A DNA stretch of 64,000 nucleotides. Source: Burkholderia sp. Nafp2/4-1b (GTDB lineage Bacteria; Pseudomonadota; Gammaproteobacteria; Burkholderiales; Burkholderiaceae). Below the pieces are notes generated by a model. The model saw only the letters and a program-made list of their open reading frames with translations. It had not been told where the DNA came from and did not search any database. Below, piece after piece: positions 16,586-25,129 of this stretch (its first letter is position 1; each line of letters opens with the position of its first letter). The translations under genes and the position numbers were made by a program. The DNA is taken from NCBI RefSeq assembly GCF_003635165.1, contig NZ_ML058619.1, forward strand, positions 266,655-330,654. The letters are read 5' to 3'.

Positions 16586-16727
16586 CGCCGCGCTCGTCCG
16601 CGTCGACCAGCACGTCGGCGCACCATTCCCCGTTCCGGATGGCGTCATCGTGGCCGTGCGGACGCTTCCGAATTACACCGGCTGCGCGCGGGTCGCGCTG
16701 TGCGCGAACGAGGAGTCTGAAACGTGA
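16575..16727 (+). CDS. Tiny ORF coupled between regulator and PLP enzyme
   Basis: A 50-codon frame beginning MPSDAALVRVDQHVG. Its ATG overlaps the last 11 bases of the regulator gene, and its TGA (16725-16727) overlaps the GTG start of the next gene at 16724. Such overlap on both sides is what a real coupled gene in an operon would show. The protein has no span or motif I recognise. It could be a coupling ORF whose translation delivers ribosomes to the next start, or the remnant of a larger gene. Confidence 0.4.
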   Translation: MPSDAALVRVDQHVGAPFPVPDGVIVAVRTLPNYTGCARVALCANEESET

Positions 16728-17869
16728 AATCGCACTATGTCGAGCCGCTCAGCGGCGCCACGTACCCCCTGGACACGCCTCGGTGGTGTTCGGACGACGG
16801 CAGACCGCTCCTGATCTCGCCGCAGGCCGGAATTTCCCGGGATGACATCGACCGACACCTGCGCTCCCAATGGCGCTATCGCGCATCGCTCCCGGTCGAG
16901 ATCGTCTCTCCCATCTCCATGGGCGAAGGTTGCACGCCGCTGGTCCAGAAGACCTGGGACGACCATCGGCCGCATTTCAAGCTGGAGTGGTTCAGCCCCA
17001 CGAGCAGCTTCAAGGATCGCGGCACCACGGTGATGCTGTCGATGCTGCGGCAACAAGGTGTCACTTCCGTCCTGGAGGACAGCTCCGGCAACGGCGGCGC
17101 GTCGGTGGCGGCGTATGGCGCGGCAGGCGCCATGCGCGTGAAGATTCTGGCGCCCGCATACGCGTCACCCGCGAAAATCGCCCAGATGCGCGCCTACGGG
17201 GCCGAGGTACAACTGGTCGACGGGCCACGACAGGCGTGTGAGGACGAGGCAGTACGGCAGTCCGCGAGCATCTTCTACGCCAGCCACAATTGGCAGCCCT
17301 TCTTCCTCGAAGGGACCAAGTCGATCGGCTACGAGATCTGGGAGGACTTCAATTTCCAGGCGCCGGACAACATCGTCATGCCGGCAGGCGCGGGCAGCAA
17401 CGTACTCGGCTGCTACCTGGCGTTCTCGGAACTGATGCGCGCGGGTCAGATTCATAAAATGCCCAAGCTCTTCGTTTGCCAGCCATTGAACTGCTCTCCG
17501 ATCGATGCCAGCTTTCAGGCGGGCGTCACGAGTCCCGTTCCGCGTGAGGTTCGAAAGACAGTCTCCGAGGGGACGGCGATCTCGCATCCTCTGCGGCTCG
17601 CGCAAGTGGTCAATGCTGTCAGGGAGACGGGCGGCACGACCGTGGCCGTGGAAGAAGAAGCAATCGTTGCAGCGCTCAGGCGGATCGCGCGATTGGGCCT
17701 TCTGCCTGAACTGACTTCGGCGACCGCGGTAGCAGGATTCGATCGGCTTGCACGGACAGGGGCGATTCGGGCGCAAGAGGAGACCGTTGTGCTCCTGACG
17801 GGCACGGGTATCAAGAACGCCGAAGCCATCGCGGATATGTACTCGGTAACTCACGAAGATCGTGCCTAG
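16724..17869 (+). CDS. Threonine-synthase-like PLP-dependent enzyme
   Basis: A 381-residue fold-type II PLP enzyme. The cofactor Lys is Lys97 in SPTSSFKDRG. The phosphate/substrate loop is SSGNGGASVAAYGAA, and the C-terminal half has MPAGAGSNVLG and the late segment LLTGTGIKN. This matches the threonine synthase / threonine dehydratase group, although it is shorter than many true threonine synthases and biosynthetic neighbours are absent. Start is GTG 16724 with GGAG at 16711-16714; it overlaps the preceding small ORF. With the regulator upstream and asparaginase downstream, a catabolic lyase or racemase acting on an amino acid is more likely than threonine biosynthesis. The true substrate is unknown. 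Confidence 0.78.
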   Translation: MKSHYVEPLSGATYPLDTPRWCSDDGRPLLISPQAGISRDDIDRHLRSQWRYRASLPVEIVSPISMGEGCTPLVQKTWDDHRPHFKLEWFSPTSSFKDRGTTVMLSMLRQQGVTSVLEDSSGNGGASVAAYGAAGAMRVKILAPAYASPAKIAQMRAYGAEVQLVDGPRQACEDEAVRQSASIFYASHNWQPFFLEGTKSIGYEIWEDFNFQAPDNIVMPAGAGSNVLGCYLAFSELMRAGQIHKMPKLFVCQPLNCSPIDASFQAGVTSPVPREVRKTVSEGTAISHPLRLAQVVNAVRETGGTTVAVEEEAIVAALRRIARLGLLPELTSATAVAGFDRLARTGAIRAQEETVVLLTGTGIKNAEAIADMYSVTHEDRA

Positions 17870-17881
17870 AGGCGAACCCCA

Positions 17882-18811
17882 ATGAAAATCGGACTCCTGA
17901 ATTGCGGCGGCACGATCACGGAAGACTATCAGCCTGACGGCAAGATAAAGCGCCTATTGGCTCGCGATCTGATCGCATTGAGCGGGCAAGCAGACTGGAT
18001 CGGGCATGACATCGATCCTGTCGACAGCTGCGACCTGACGTTCGCGTCGCTATGCCGGGCGCGTGACGTCATGCGGCAGGATCGAGAGAGCGACGCTTTT
18101 GTCATCTGCTGCGGCACCGACGCCATGGAAGATGTCGCCTATGCCGCCGCCCTGCTGTTCGATCGTGACCGACCGGTCGTGTTGACCGGCGCGGCGATCC
18201 CCGGCGGCAATGCCAATGCCGATGGTCCGCGCAATCTGGCGGATTCCTCGAATCTCGCACGGGTCATGCCGAAGGGCACGAGCGCCCTCGTCGCCTTCGC
18301 GGGACGGATTTTCGATCCGGTCTCGATCGTCAAGATATGGCCGCAGGCCATTCAGCCGTTCGGACCGGAAACAGCGATCCGCGGCTCGATAGACGCCGAT
18401 ATCGTCACGCTGTCAGGATCGGGACTCGTTGGCGAGGGTTACGCCGAACTTGATGTATCCGATCTCGGTGCCCGCGTTGCGATCGTCATGGAGACCTTCG
18501 GGTTACTCGTCGGCTTCCCGGATATCTCCGAACTCGACGGCATCGTCGTGGCAGGCAAGGGCGCAGGCGGTTTGTCCGCGCAGTCGCAGATACTTCTGAG
18601 CGAAGCCGCACGGCGCATCCCGGTGGTGCTGTCGACGCGCTGCCCTCACGGCTTCCAGGTCAATCCAGCCGTAACCAAATATGCCTATGATCACGCCCAT
18701 GAGCTCGGGTTGATCACGGCGGGCTATGACGGTCTGAATGCATCGAAGGCACGCATTCGGCTCATAGCCGAGTTGGGTCGCGCAAATCGCAGCGACAAGG
18801 CAGGGCGCTGA
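17882..18811 (+). CDS. Asparaginase-family amidohydrolase
   Basis: A 309-residue L-asparaginase / glutaminase family protein. The first active-site Thr is in NCGGTIT (Thr11) and the second is in CGTDAMED (Thr79, Asp80). Both catalytic blocks are intact. No signal peptide is present, so it is cytoplasmic. It would release ammonia from an amino-acid amide. It starts 12 bases after the PLP enzyme and is the last gene of the operon; the group suggests breakdown of asparagine or a related amino acid, with Asp/Thr-like intermediates processed by the PLP enzyme. That pathway is inference only. Confidence 0.85.
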   Translation: MKIGLLNCGGTITEDYQPDGKIKRLLARDLIALSGQADWIGHDIDPVDSCDLTFASLCRARDVMRQDRESDAFVICCGTDAMEDVAYAAALLFDRDRPVVLTGAAIPGGNANADGPRNLADSSNLARVMPKGTSALVAFAGRIFDPVSIVKIWPQAIQPFGPETAIRGSIDADIVTLSGSGLVGEGYAELDVSDLGARVAIVMETFGLLVGFPDISELDGIVVAGKGAGGLSAQSQILLSEAARRIPVVLSTRCPHGFQVNPAVTKYAYDHAHELGLITAGYDGLNASKARIRLIAELGRANRSDKAGR

Positions 18812-18910
18812 TCGGCGCCTCGTCCCCTTCCGGCCCGTTTGAGCATCTTTCTCTGTCGATCACGGTCGCGATCGCGATGCCCCGCTTGCAGCGCCCTCAT
18901 GCCGAGCGCA

Positions 18911-18940
18911 CAAGGAAAAACGCCGCCCAAGGGGGCGGCG
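18911..18940 (-). terminator. Rho-independent terminator of the livK-type gene
   Basis: On the minus strand, CGCCGCCC and GGGCGGCG form an 8-bp stem around a 4-base loop (18921-18940), followed by TTTTTCCTTG. It lies about 80 bases past the stop of the binding-protein gene and is a textbook terminator for it. The plus-strand asparaginase gene ends on its other side, but the plus-strand has no T-run. Confidence 0.85.
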
Positions 18941-19022
18941 GCCATTCCAGGATTTCAGCAAAAATCCACTCGATCGCGTGCGGGCGCGGGACTTCTCGGC
19001 TCCCGCGCCAGCCTCGCTTCCA

Positions 19023-20168
19023 TTACATTTTCTCGACCTGGATCAGCGTCCGCTTCCCCTTCACATACTTGTAGAGTGAGATGGAGCTGTCCTTCAGGTC
19101 GCCGTGCTCGTCGAACCGGATATTGCCAATCAGGGTGTTGAGATTCGTCGAGGGCATGGCGGACAGGATACCGGCGCGCGTGATCGAGTTCGAGCGTTTC
19201 ATGGCATCGACGATCACGTAGACGGCGCTGTACGCAACCGGCGAGTAGACCACCGGATCGTGACCGTACGCCGCCTTCAGTTCCTTGCCGAACTCGGCGC
19301 TGCCGGCCATTGCAGCCAGGTCGCCGCCCGCGACCGAGCACACCAGGTTGTCGGCGGCGCTGCCGGCGAGCCTGGCCAGGTCGGTGGTGCAGACACCATC
19401 ACCTGCCAGAATCCTGGCGGAGACTGCAAGCTGCATGGCCTGCTTGGCGAACGGGCCGCCGGTGGCGTCCTCGCCGCCATACATGATGGCGTCGGGGCGT
19501 TCGGCCTTGATCTTGGTCAGGATGGCCTTGAAGTCGGTCGCCTTGTCGTTCGTCGCGTCGCGCGACAGCACCTGGATGCCCGCGGCCTTGGCAGTCTTCT
19601 CGAACTGGTCCGCCAGGCCTTGCCCGTATGCCGTGGCGTCGTCGACGATGGCGACCGTCTTGACCTTCTGGCTTTGAGCGTACTTGGCCAGCGCGGGGCC
19701 CTGCTGCGCGTCGGTGCCGATCACGCGGAAGGCGGTCTTGTAGCCTTGCAGCGTGTACTGCGGATTCGTCGAGCCCGGGGTGATCTGGGTGACGCCGTTG
19801 TCGCGGTAGATCTTGGACGCCGGAATCGACACGCCGGAGTTCAGGTGGCCGATCACGGCCACGACGCCGTCGTCGGCCAGCTTCTGCGCGACGTTCGTAC
19901 CAATCCGGGGATCGGCCTGGTCATCCAGCGATTCGACTTCCAGGACGACCTTCTGGCCACCGATGACCAGATTGCCGGCCTTGTTGATTTGCTGGACGGC
20001 GAGCTTGGCGCCGTCGGCCGCATCCTGGCCCATGTGTGCAATGTTGCCGGTCAGCGGTTCGGCGCTGCCGATCTTCACGATCACGTCGGCGAGAGCGGCT
20101 TGACCGCAGGCCATCGCGATGCAGGCGAGAGGCAGCGCGGCGTTGCTGGGTTTGAGTTGAAATTTCAT
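19023..20168 (-). CDS. ABC transporter periplasmic binding protein, branched-chain amino acid type (LivK-like)
   Basis: A 381-residue type I periplasmic binding protein. The N-terminus MKFQLKPSNAALPLACIAMA is a signal peptide with cleavage probably after AALA (residue about 28). The mature start DVIVKIGSAEPLTGNIAHMGQD and VIGHLNSGVSIPASKIYRD are typical of LivK/LivJ. No permease or ATPase genes lie nearby, so it must share a membrane complex coded elsewhere. It closely resembles the second binding protein at 30.2-31.4 kb. It converges on the asparaginase operon and has a long upstream region with a palindrome. Confidence 0.9.
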   Translation of the reverse strand: MKFQLKPSNAALPLACIAMACGQAALADVIVKIGSAEPLTGNIAHMGQDAADGAKLAVQQINKAGNLVIGGQKVVLEVESLDDQADPRIGTNVAQKLADDGVVAVIGHLNSGVSIPASKIYRDNGVTQITPGSTNPQYTLQGYKTAFRVIGTDAQQGPALAKYAQSQKVKTVAIVDDATAYGQGLADQFEKTAKAAGIQVLSRDATNDKATDFKAILTKIKAERPDAIMYGGEDATGGPFAKQAMQLAVSARILAGDGVCTTDLARLAGSAADNLVCSVAGGDLAAMAGSAEFGKELKAAYGHDPVVYSPVAYSAVYVIVDAMKRSNSITRAGILSAMPSTNLNTLIGNIRFDEHGDLKDSSISLYKYVKGKRTLIQVEKM

Positions 20169-20377
20169 ATGTTCGAGCCTCTTGTTGAGCTGGGTTGCTG
20201 TTGAAAAACGCGGACGGCGTCTCCTGTCGACGTTATGGACGTTGGCGATATTTCGAAGGCAGTTATTCGTCAGAGCAGCCCATCAACCGAGGAAGCGGAT
20301 AACCCGGTTCGCAGTCCTTAGCGTGGCAATTGGCACACTGAGGTTGTCGGGGTCCTCGTGCTCCATCAGGACCTCGG

Positions 20378-20398
20378 TTCTAGAAAGATTATCTAGAA
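20378..20398. promoter_or_regulatory. 7-7-7 palindrome upstream of the livK-type gene
   Basis: TTCTAGA, seven bases, then TCTAGAA: a perfect 21-bp operator-like palindrome next to an AT-rich stretch (20391-20415), the only AT-rich patch in the 575 bases between the binding-protein gene and acnB. It is about 210 bases upstream of the binding-protein start and may control it. Confidence 0.45.
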
Positions 20399-20601
20399 TT
20401 AAATAAAATGTATTGTAGGGGTAAACGCGTAGTATCGACCCGACTTTCGACCACGGCCGAACCGGCGATTCCGCGCTCAAACCGCATGGCCTCGCCTCGC
20501 CTCCGCATGCTTCCCGCGATTCCCGCCCACCCTTGCCCAACGACACGCCGGCTCGGCCAACGCGAGACGAGCTACCATCCACTGCATTCGTAACGCCCAA
20601 C

Positions 20602-20652
20602 TCTTATATAAGACATAAGACATTTGACGCCTGACCATATTGCGACTAGAAT
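20602..20652 (+). promoter_or_regulatory. acnB promoter with palindromic operator
   Basis: TTGACG (20624-20629), a 17-bp spacer and TAGAAT (20647-20652) make a near-ideal sigma-70 promoter; transcription should start near 20659, giving an 85-base leader. Just upstream is the perfect 12-bp palindrome TCTTATATAAGA (20602-20613), whose right half runs into AAGACATAAGACAT, a direct repeat of AAGACAT. The palindrome type fits a GntR-family operator. Confidence 0.7.
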
Positions 20653-20743
20653 CCCGCTCAAGCAGTGAAGCAGTGTCCGGAACAGCAGCCTCGGCGTGCC
20701 TGGAAAGCCCTTCCCCTGAAACGCAATCTCAGCAGGTCCCCCC

Positions 20744-23329
20744 ATGCTTGAAAACTTTCGTGCTCACGTGGCCGCCCGCGCCGCGCTCGGTATCCCTCCC
20801 CTGCCGCTGACGGCTCAGCAAACCGCCGAACTGGTGGAACTGCTGGCGAACCCGCCCGCCGGCGAAGAGCAGACGCTGCTCGAGCTGATCACCCACCGCG
20901 TCCCGGCCGGCGTCGACGAAGCCGCTCGCGTGAAGGCCGGCTTCCTGGCCGCCGTCGCGAAGGGCGAGACGGCCTGCCCGCTGATCTCGCGCGAACGCGC
21001 GACCGAACTCCTCGGCACGATGCTCGGCGGCTACAACATCCAGCCGCTGATCGAGCTGCTCTCCGACGACGCAGTCGCGGCCGTCGCCGCCGACGCGCTG
21101 AAGAAAACCCTGCTGATGTTCGACCAGTTCCATGACGTGAAGGAACTCGCCGACAAGGGCAACGCACACGCGAAGGCCGTGCTGCAGAGCTGGGCCGACG
21201 CCGAGTGGTTCACGAGCCGCCCGGAAGTGCCGGAAAGCCTGACCATCACCGTGTTCAAGGTCACGGGCGAAACCAACACCGACGACCTGTCGCCGGCACC
21301 GGACGCCACCACCCGCCCGGACATCCCGATGCACGCGCTGGCGATGCTGAAGAACGCACGCCCCGGCATCACGCCGGAAGAAGACGGCAAGCGCGGCCCG
21401 GTCAAGTTCATCGAGTCGCTGAAGGAAAAGGGTCACCTGGTCGCGTACGTGGGCGACGTGGTCGGCACCGGCTCCTCGCGCAAGTCGGCCACCAACTCGG
21501 TGCTGTGGTTCACCGGCGAAGACATCCCGTTCGTCCCGAACAAGCGCTTCGGCGGCGTGTGCCTCGGCGGCAAGATCGCCCCGATCTTCTACAACACGAT
21601 GGAAGATGCCGGCGCGCTGCCGATCGAGCTCGACGTGTCGCAGATGGAAATGGGCGACGTGGTCGAACTGCGCCCGTACGAAGGCAAGGCGCTGAAGGAC
21701 GGCAAGGTCATCGCCGAATTCCAGGTGAAGTCCGACGTGCTGTTCGACGAAGTGCGCGCCGGCGGCCGCATTCCGCTGATCATCGGCCGCGGCCTGACCG
21801 CGAAGGCGCGTGAAGCGCTGGGCCTCGCACCGTCGACGCTGTTCCGCCTGCCGCATCAGCCGGCCGACAGCGGCAAGGGTTTCTCGCTCGCGCAGAAGAT
21901 GGTCGGCCGCGCGTGCGGTCTGCCGGAAGGCCAGGGCGTGCGCCCGGGCACGTACTGCGAACCGAAGATGACCTCGGTCGGCTCGCAGGACACCACGGGC
22001 CCGATGACCCGCGACGAACTGAAGGACCTGGCGTGCCTCGGCTTCTCGGCCGACCTCGTGATGCAGTCGTTCTGCCACACCGCCGCTTATCCGAAGCCGG
22101 TCGACGTGAAGACGCACCAGACGCTGCCGAACTTCATCAGCACGCGCGGCGGTATCGCGCTGCGCCCGGGCGACGGCGTGATCCACTCGTGGCTGAACCG
22201 CATGCTGCTGCCCGACACCGTCGGCACCGGCGGCGACTCGCACACGCGCTTCCCGATCGGCATCAGCTTCCCGGCAGGCTCGGGCCTGGTCGCCTTCGCA
22301 GCCGCCACCGGCACGATGCCGCTCGACATGCCGGAATCGGTGCTGGTTCGCTTCAAGGGCAAGATGCAGCCGGGCGTCACGCTGCGTGACCTCGTCAACG
22401 CGATTCCGCTGTACGCGATCAAGCAGGGCATGCTGACCGTCGCGAAGCAAGGCAAGAAGAACATCTTCTCGGGCCGCATCCTCGAGATCGAAGGCCTGCC
22501 GGATCTGAAGGTCGAGCAAGCGTTCGAACTGTCGGATGCGTCGGCCGAGCGTTCGGCTGCCGGTTGCACGGTGCATCTCAACAAGGAACCGATCATCGAG
22601 TACCTGAACAGCAACGTCACGCTGCTCAAGTGGATGATCGCGCAGGGCTATCAGGATCCGCGCAGCCTGCAGCGCCGGATCGCGGCGATGGAGCAGTGGC
22701 TGGCCGACCCGCAACTGCTGTTGCCGGATGCCGACGCCGAATACGCGGCGGTCATCGAGATCGACCTCGCCGACATCCACGAGCCGATCGTCGCATGCCC
22801 GAACGACCCGGACGACGTGAAGACGCTGTCGGACGTCGCAGGCGCTGCGATCGACGAAGTGTTCATCGGCTCGTGCATGACGAACATCGGTCACTTCCGT
22901 GCCGCGTCGAAGCTGCTGGAAGGCAAGCGCGACATTCCGGTCAAGCTGTGGGTCGCGCCGCCGACCAAGATGGACCAGAAGCAGCTGACGGAAGAAGGCC
23001 ACTACGGCGTGTTCGGCACGGCCGGCGCACGCACCGAAATGCCGGGCTGCTCGCTGTGCATGGGTAACCAGGCACAGGTGCGCGAAGGCGCGACGGTGAT
23101 GTCGACGTCGACCCGCAACTTCCCGAACCGCCTGGGCAAGAACACGAACGTGTATCTCGGCTCGGCGGAACTGGCGGCGATCTGCTCGCGTCTCGGCAAG
23201 ATCCCGACCAAGGAAGAGTACATGGCCGACATGGGCGTGCTCACCGCGAACGGCGACAAGATCTACCAGTACATGAACTTCGACCAGATCGAAGACTTCA
23301 AGGAAGTCGCCGACACCGTGCAGGTCTAA
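20744..23329 (+). CDS. acnB: Aconitate hydratase B
   Basis: An 861-residue AcnB, the main TCA-cycle aconitase, interconverting citrate and isocitrate (and 2-methylaconitate chemistry in some bacteria). It has the AcnB domain order: N-terminal HEAT-like domain (from MLENFRAHVAAR), swivel domain (TNTDDLSPAPDA), then the catalytic domains. The [4Fe-4S] ligands are Cys711 (SCMTNIGHF) and Cys769/Cys772 (GCSLCMGNQ), the same positions as in E. coli within one residue. Length is standard. It has its own promoter and a strong terminator, so it is monocistronic. Confidence 0.97.
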   Translation: MLENFRAHVAARAALGIPPLPLTAQQTAELVELLANPPAGEEQTLLELITHRVPAGVDEAARVKAGFLAAVAKGETACPLISRERATELLGTMLGGYNIQPLIELLSDDAVAAVAADALKKTLLMFDQFHDVKELADKGNAHAKAVLQSWADAEWFTSRPEVPESLTITVFKVTGETNTDDLSPAPDATTRPDIPMHALAMLKNARPGITPEEDGKRGPVKFIESLKEKGHLVAYVGDVVGTGSSRKSATNSVLWFTGEDIPFVPNKRFGGVCLGGKIAPIFYNTMEDAGALPIELDVSQMEMGDVVELRPYEGKALKDGKVIAEFQVKSDVLFDEVRAGGRIPLIIGRGLTAKAREALGLAPSTLFRLPHQPADSGKGFSLAQKMVGRACGLPEGQGVRPGTYCEPKMTSVGSQDTTGPMTRDELKDLACLGFSADLVMQSFCHTAAYPKPVDVKTHQTLPNFISTRGGIALRPGDGVIHSWLNRMLLPDTVGTGGDSHTRFPIGISFPAGSGLVAFAAATGTMPLDMPESVLVRFKGKMQPGVTLRDLVNAIPLYAIKQGMLTVAKQGKKNIFSGRILEIEGLPDLKVEQAFELSDASAERSAAGCTVHLNKEPIIEYLNSNVTLLKWMIAQGYQDPRSLQRRIAAMEQWLADPQLLLPDADAEYAAVIEIDLADIHEPIVACPNDPDDVKTLSDVAGAAIDEVFIGSCMTNIGHFRAASKLLEGKRDIPVKLWVAPPTKMDQKQLTEEGHYGVFGTAGARTEMPGCSLCMGNQAQVREGATVMSTSTRNFPNRLGKNTNVYLGSAELAAICSRLGKIPTKEEYMADMGVLTANGDKIYQYMNFDQIEDFKEVADTVQV

Positions 23330-23379
23330 GCAGGCTGTCGCGCTGCGGCGGATCGTATCCGTCGTGGCGACACACAATG

Positions 23380-23412
23380 GCGCCGCAGGCTGAATGCCTG
23401 CGGCGCTTTTTT
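23380..23412 (+). terminator. Rho-independent terminator of acnB
   Basis: GCGCCGCAGGC and GCCTGCGGCGC form a perfect 11-bp stem around TGAAT, followed by TTTTTT. It lies 50 bases past the acnB stop. Between it and the LysR gene (opposite strand) no other gene is present. Confidence 0.95.
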
Positions 23413-23448
23413 ATGTCGCCGGCCGCGCGCAACGAGCCGGCTTACGCA

Positions 23449-24378
23449 TCAAGCCATCTTCCTCAGCCAGTCGAGCAGACTCGACTGCGCACTGCCGGCC
23501 GTCACGGGCTCCGGCGTCAACAGACAGTAGTGCGAACCGTCCTCGATGAAGCCCATCGGCGCGGCCAGCACACCGCTTTCGAGATCGTCGCGAACGAGAT
23601 GCCACGGGCCGATCGCGACACCGAGCCCCGCGACGGCCGCCTGGAGGCTGAAATAGAAATGATCGAACGTCTGCCCGCGCCCGCTTCCGCTTCCCGGCGA
23701 CTGCCGCGCGGCCGTCGCCCACTCCGTCCATGCGTGCGGGCGTGTGCGCGTATGCAGTCGCGGCGCACCGCGCTTCAGCGCGTGGCCATTCCGACCGTCG
23801 GCAAACCACGTCGCCACTTTGTCGGGCCGGCACACCGGCCCCACCCTCTCCGCGAACAGTCTCTCCGCGTGATAGCCGGCCGGCCACGCAAAATCGTTGC
23901 GCCGGATCGCCATGTCGATGCCGTTGTCGAAGGAGAACGGGCCGCCCGCCGCCGCGAGATGGATATCGACGCCCGCATGAGTCGCCTGGAAGTCCGGCCA
24001 GCGCGGAATCAGCCAGCGCATCAGCAACGTGGGCTCGCACGACAGCATCCAGCGCTGCGCACGGGCCGCGTCGGCCCGCAACTCGTTTGCGGCCTGTTTC
24101 ATCAAATGCAGGCCGTCGTGGACGGCCCGCGCCAGCTTGCGCCCCGCATCGGTCAGGAACACACGACGGCTGCGCCGCTCGAACAACGCCACACCCAGCT
24201 CGTCCTCGAGCAGACGCACCGCGCGACTGACGGCGCCGTGCGTCAGATGCAATTCGTCGGCCGCCCGGCTGAAATGCTCATGGCGCGCCGCCGCCTCGAA
24301 GCAGCGCAGCGCCATCAACGACGGCATACTGGCACGCATCTCATGTGAGTCAGGCTCACCATTCTGGTCAGAAATCAT
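23449..24378 (-). CDS. LysR-family transcriptional regulator (GcvA-like)
   Basis: A 309-residue LysR regulator. The HTH region follows the GcvA pattern: MPSLMALRCFEAAARHEHFSRAADELHLTHGAVSRAVRLLE in landmarks ALRCFEAAARH and THGAVSRAVRLLE. The C-terminal effector domain includes GLGVAIGPWHLV. ATG 24378 is supported by AGGA eight bases upstream; the GcvA-like core starts 13 residues later, and that inner ATG has a poorer site. It diverges from a LysE-family exporter 67 bases away and is the obvious regulator of it. Confidence 0.9.
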   Translation of the reverse strand: MISDQNGEPDSHEMRASMPSLMALRCFEAAARHEHFSRAADELHLTHGAVSRAVRLLEDELGVALFERRSRRVFLTDAGRKLARAVHDGLHLMKQAANELRADAARAQRWMLSCEPTLLMRWLIPRWPDFQATHAGVDIHLAAAGGPFSFDNGIDMAIRRNDFAWPAGYHAERLFAERVGPVCRPDKVATWFADGRNGHALKRGAPRLHTRTRPHAWTEWATAARQSPGSGSGRGQTFDHFYFSLQAAVAGLGVAIGPWHLVRDDLESGVLAAPMGFIEDGSHYCLLTPEPVTAGSAQSSLLDWLRKMA

Positions 24379-24389
24379 CGTTTTTCCTG

Positions 24390-24414
24390 GCGAATCATGG
24401 TCCGTAATATTCGC
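24390..24414. promoter_or_regulatory. Operator-like inverted repeat in LysR/LysE gap
   Basis: GCGAAT (24390-24395) and ATTCGC (24409-24414) are perfect inverted arms 13 bases apart in the 67-base divergent gap. The spacing fits a LysR-type dimer site for the adjacent regulator. Confidence 0.45.
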
Positions 24415-24445
24415 TCATCACGACGAAAATCAAAAGGACGATGCA

Positions 24446-25063
24446 ATGACCGAATGGATAGTCGTAGTCACCATCACTTTACTGGCCGTCATCAGCCCCG
24501 GGCCGGATTTCGCGATGGTCACCCGCAACAGCCTGATGCTGTCGCGCCGCGCAGGCTTGCTCACCGCGTGCGGAATCGGACTCGGCGTGACGATTCACGT
24601 CAGCTACACGCTGCTCGGCGTCGGTCTGCTGGTCCGCCAGTCGCTGTGGCTCTTCAATGCGGTGAAGCTCGTCGGCGCGCTGTATCTCATCTACCTCGGC
24701 GCGAAGATGCTCGCGGCCAAACCCGAGGACGGCCGCCCCGCGACTGCGGCGGCGCCGCTGTCGGATCTCGCCGCGCTCCGCACCGGCTTTCTGACGAATG
24801 CGCTGAATCCGAAAACCACCGTGTTTATCGTCAGCCTGTTCATGCAGGCGGTCCGCCCCGACACGCCGTTGATCGTGCAGATCGGCTACGGCGCGTTCAT
24901 CGCGCTGGCCCATGCGGGCTGGTTCAGTCTCGTGGCGCTGTGTTTCTCCGCCGACGCCGTCCGCGATCGCTTGTTGTCGTTGCGTCACTGGATCGACCGC
25001 ACGTTCGGCGCACTGCTCGTCGGCTTCGGCGTGATGCTGGCCATTGCGCGTGGCGGTCGCTGA
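24446..25063 (+). CDS. LysE/RhtB-family amino-acid exporter
   Basis: A 205-residue inner-membrane protein with about six spans, of the LysE/RhtB superfamily. It carries the N-terminal motif SPGPDFAMVTRNSL and the mid-protein landmarks LYLIYLGAKML and GFLTNALNPKTTVF. Such proteins export amino acids or homoserine lactones. AAGGA lies nine bases upstream of ATG 24446. It is divergent from a LysR regulator, the usual pattern for exporters induced by their substrate; the substrate is not determinable from sequence. Confidence 0.9.
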   Translation: MTEWIVVVTITLLAVISPGPDFAMVTRNSLMLSRRAGLLTACGIGLGVTIHVSYTLLGVGLLVRQSLWLFNAVKLVGALYLIYLGAKMLAAKPEDGRPATAAAPLSDLAALRTGFLTNALNPKTTVFIVSLFMQAVRPDTPLIVQIGYGAFIALAHAGWFSLVALCFSADAVRDRLLSLRHWIDRTFGALLVGFGVMLAIARGGR

Positions 25064-25129
25064 GCGATGCGTTGCCGGCCGGCATCGGTCCGGCGGCAAC
25101 GCCCCGCTCATCCCGTCGCTATCCTTGCT

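Noticed and set aside
20729..23377. An 882-codon frame antisense to acnB
   Set aside because: It is the mirror of a real gene: acnB has family motifs, promoter and terminator, while the antisense frame is His/Arg-rich with no motif. High GC third positions create such shadows.
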